A DNA stretch of 64,000 nt from NCBI RefSeq assembly GCF_027107535.1, contig NZ_CP114282.1, positions 186,001-250,000 of the forward strand, written 5' to 3'. Position 1 is the stretch's first letter. Each line of letters begins with the position of its first letter. Positions 63,246-64,000 of this stretch are shown here, in pieces. The translations under genes and the position numbers were made by a program. Source of the DNA: Streptomyces aurantiacus. Lineage in GTDB: Bacteria > Actinomycetota > Actinomycetes > Streptomycetales > Streptomycetaceae. The notes beneath the pieces were generated by a model. The model saw only the letters and a program-made list of their open reading frames with translations, was not told the DNA's origin and did not search any database.

Positions 63246-64000
63246 ATGGATCGCCTGTCCGAGATCACCTTCCTTCTGCCCGCGACCCCGGAATCAAGCA
63301 GTTTCCTCGGCGAGTTGCGCTCGCTGCTCGCCAAGGTGGCGTACACCGACTTCGCCGGGTCTGCGGACAGGGGCGACGGGGTAGTTGACCGATTGACCCT
63401 CACCCCACCGCAGCCCGCTGACGCCCGTCCGGTGACGACGTTTCAGCTGGCCGACGTAGCTGCGCCCGAGGTCGCCCTCGGCGCAGGCCACTCCATCGGC
63501 GTGTGGGGCGGTGACACGACCGATACGCCGTCCTTGCGGGCCAGCGTCGAAATGACCGACCTCACCCGCCGTCTCGCCGGGCACGTCCAGCGGGTCGATC
63601 ACACGGGCGTGAACGTGCCCGCCTGTGCCACCTCACCCGAGCAATGGCAAGACCTTGTGAGCGCACTCGCCTCGGCGTCCACGATGTACCGCTATCCCAC
63701 CGGCGAAGAGTGGCCGTTCGTCCTTCCCTCGACATCAGATGAGCTCGTCGGTGGTATCCGCGACTTCGTCGTCGGCCGCGAGCCTCGGTTCGAACTGGTA
63801 TATGACCAGTGGCTGACGCAGACGCAGTGGCAGTTTGCGCTCTGGACCGACCTGACCCGTACAGAGCTGGAGCTGCTGTTTCCCGAGCCTGAGGGGATCA
63901 CGTTCCCTGGCCTTGAAGAGATCTTCCGCGTCGTCCCAGTCATTCATCCTTGGCCGGGCCTGGGCATCCGATTTGACCTGTGCTACCGCATCGATGACGG
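63246..64000 (+). CDS. hypothetical protein, 3' partial
   Basis: Open from ATG 63246 to the window end, at least 251 aa. Begins MDRLSEITFLLPATPESSSF. Later segments include VTTFQLADVAAPEVALGAGH, YRYPTGEEWPFVLPSTSDEL and FELVYDQWLTQTQWQFALWT. It looks soluble and alpha/beta with strong coding bias. Not recognised; the missing 3' end may hold the informative part. Confidence 0.6.
   Translation, partial: MDRLSEITFLLPATPESSSFLGELRSLLAKVAYTDFAGSADRGDGVVDRLTLTPPQPADARPVTTFQLADVAAPEVALGAGHSIGVWGGDTTDTPSLRASVEMTDLTRRLAGHVQRVDHTGVNVPACATSPEQWQDLVSALASASTMYRYPTGEEWPFVLPSTSDELVGGIRDFVVGREPRFELVYDQWLTQTQWQFALWTDLTRTELELLFPEPEGITFPGLEEIFRVVPVIHPWPGLGIRFDLCYRIDD

Overview
The window looks like an accessory, probably arm-located segment of a Streptomyces (or closely related actinomycete) replicon. 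The DNA is very GC-rich with strong third-position GC bias. GTG starts and stop/start overlaps are common, rare TTA leucine codons occur, and many genes belong to families I know mainly from Streptomyces (DUF6233, DUF6292-like, DUF6192/RacO-like, DUF6924, LAL regulators). Insertion sequences of the IS5, IS481, IS110, IS630 and IS3 families, many broken, and a high share of gene remnants suggest a plastic, non-core region. No rRNA, tRNA or CRISPR array was recognised.

Layout. Bases 1-5.3 kb hold a KAP-family P-loop NTPase (5' truncated), a large protein with a PD-(D/E)XK-like nuclease signature lying between two near-identical direct repeats, and a helicase-associated-domain remnant. 5.8-8.4 kb is an HTH-TPR protein with ten nearly identical 42-residue repeats. 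9-19.6 kb looks like an integrated plasmid/ICE-type module: replication-relaxation protein, small zinc-binding proteins, a sigma factor in a tightly overlapping three-gene operon, a catalytically degenerate Y-family polymerase, DUF6233/DUF6292-like genes and a RacP/RacO-like pair. A repeated TGGTCGG motif sits in three of its intergenic gaps. An accessory folD and an IS5 element interrupt this module.

20-31 kb is dense in NTPases: a dynamin-like GTPase, a second GTPase, a C-terminally membrane-anchored partner and a small fourth protein in one operon; a membrane-anchored STAND NTPase with WD40 repeats on the opposite strand; and a GTPase with a DUF697-like tail. Together with the KAP gene these resemble NTP-dependent conflict/signalling systems, but function is inferred only. 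31-38 kb is an IS-rich patch with recombinase and TnsA-like remnants, a three-module DNA-binding protein and a membrane pentapeptide-repeat protein.

38.2-44.9 kb is a compact operon of four large genes that I cannot name (308, 1022, 549 and 344 aa), converging on a LAL-type LuxR regulator. I consider this the best candidate for an undescribed system. 48-52 kb contains an IS110 element and a CoiA-like gene split by an IS630 element whose ends and TA duplication are visible. 52-55 kb has a secreted protein/lipoprotein pair, a lamin-tail secreted protein and a DUF6924 protein. 56.7-62.2 kb is an RHS polymorphic toxin with a nuclease tail and its SUKH immunity gene. The window ends in an IS3 remnant and an unrecognised gene running off the edge.
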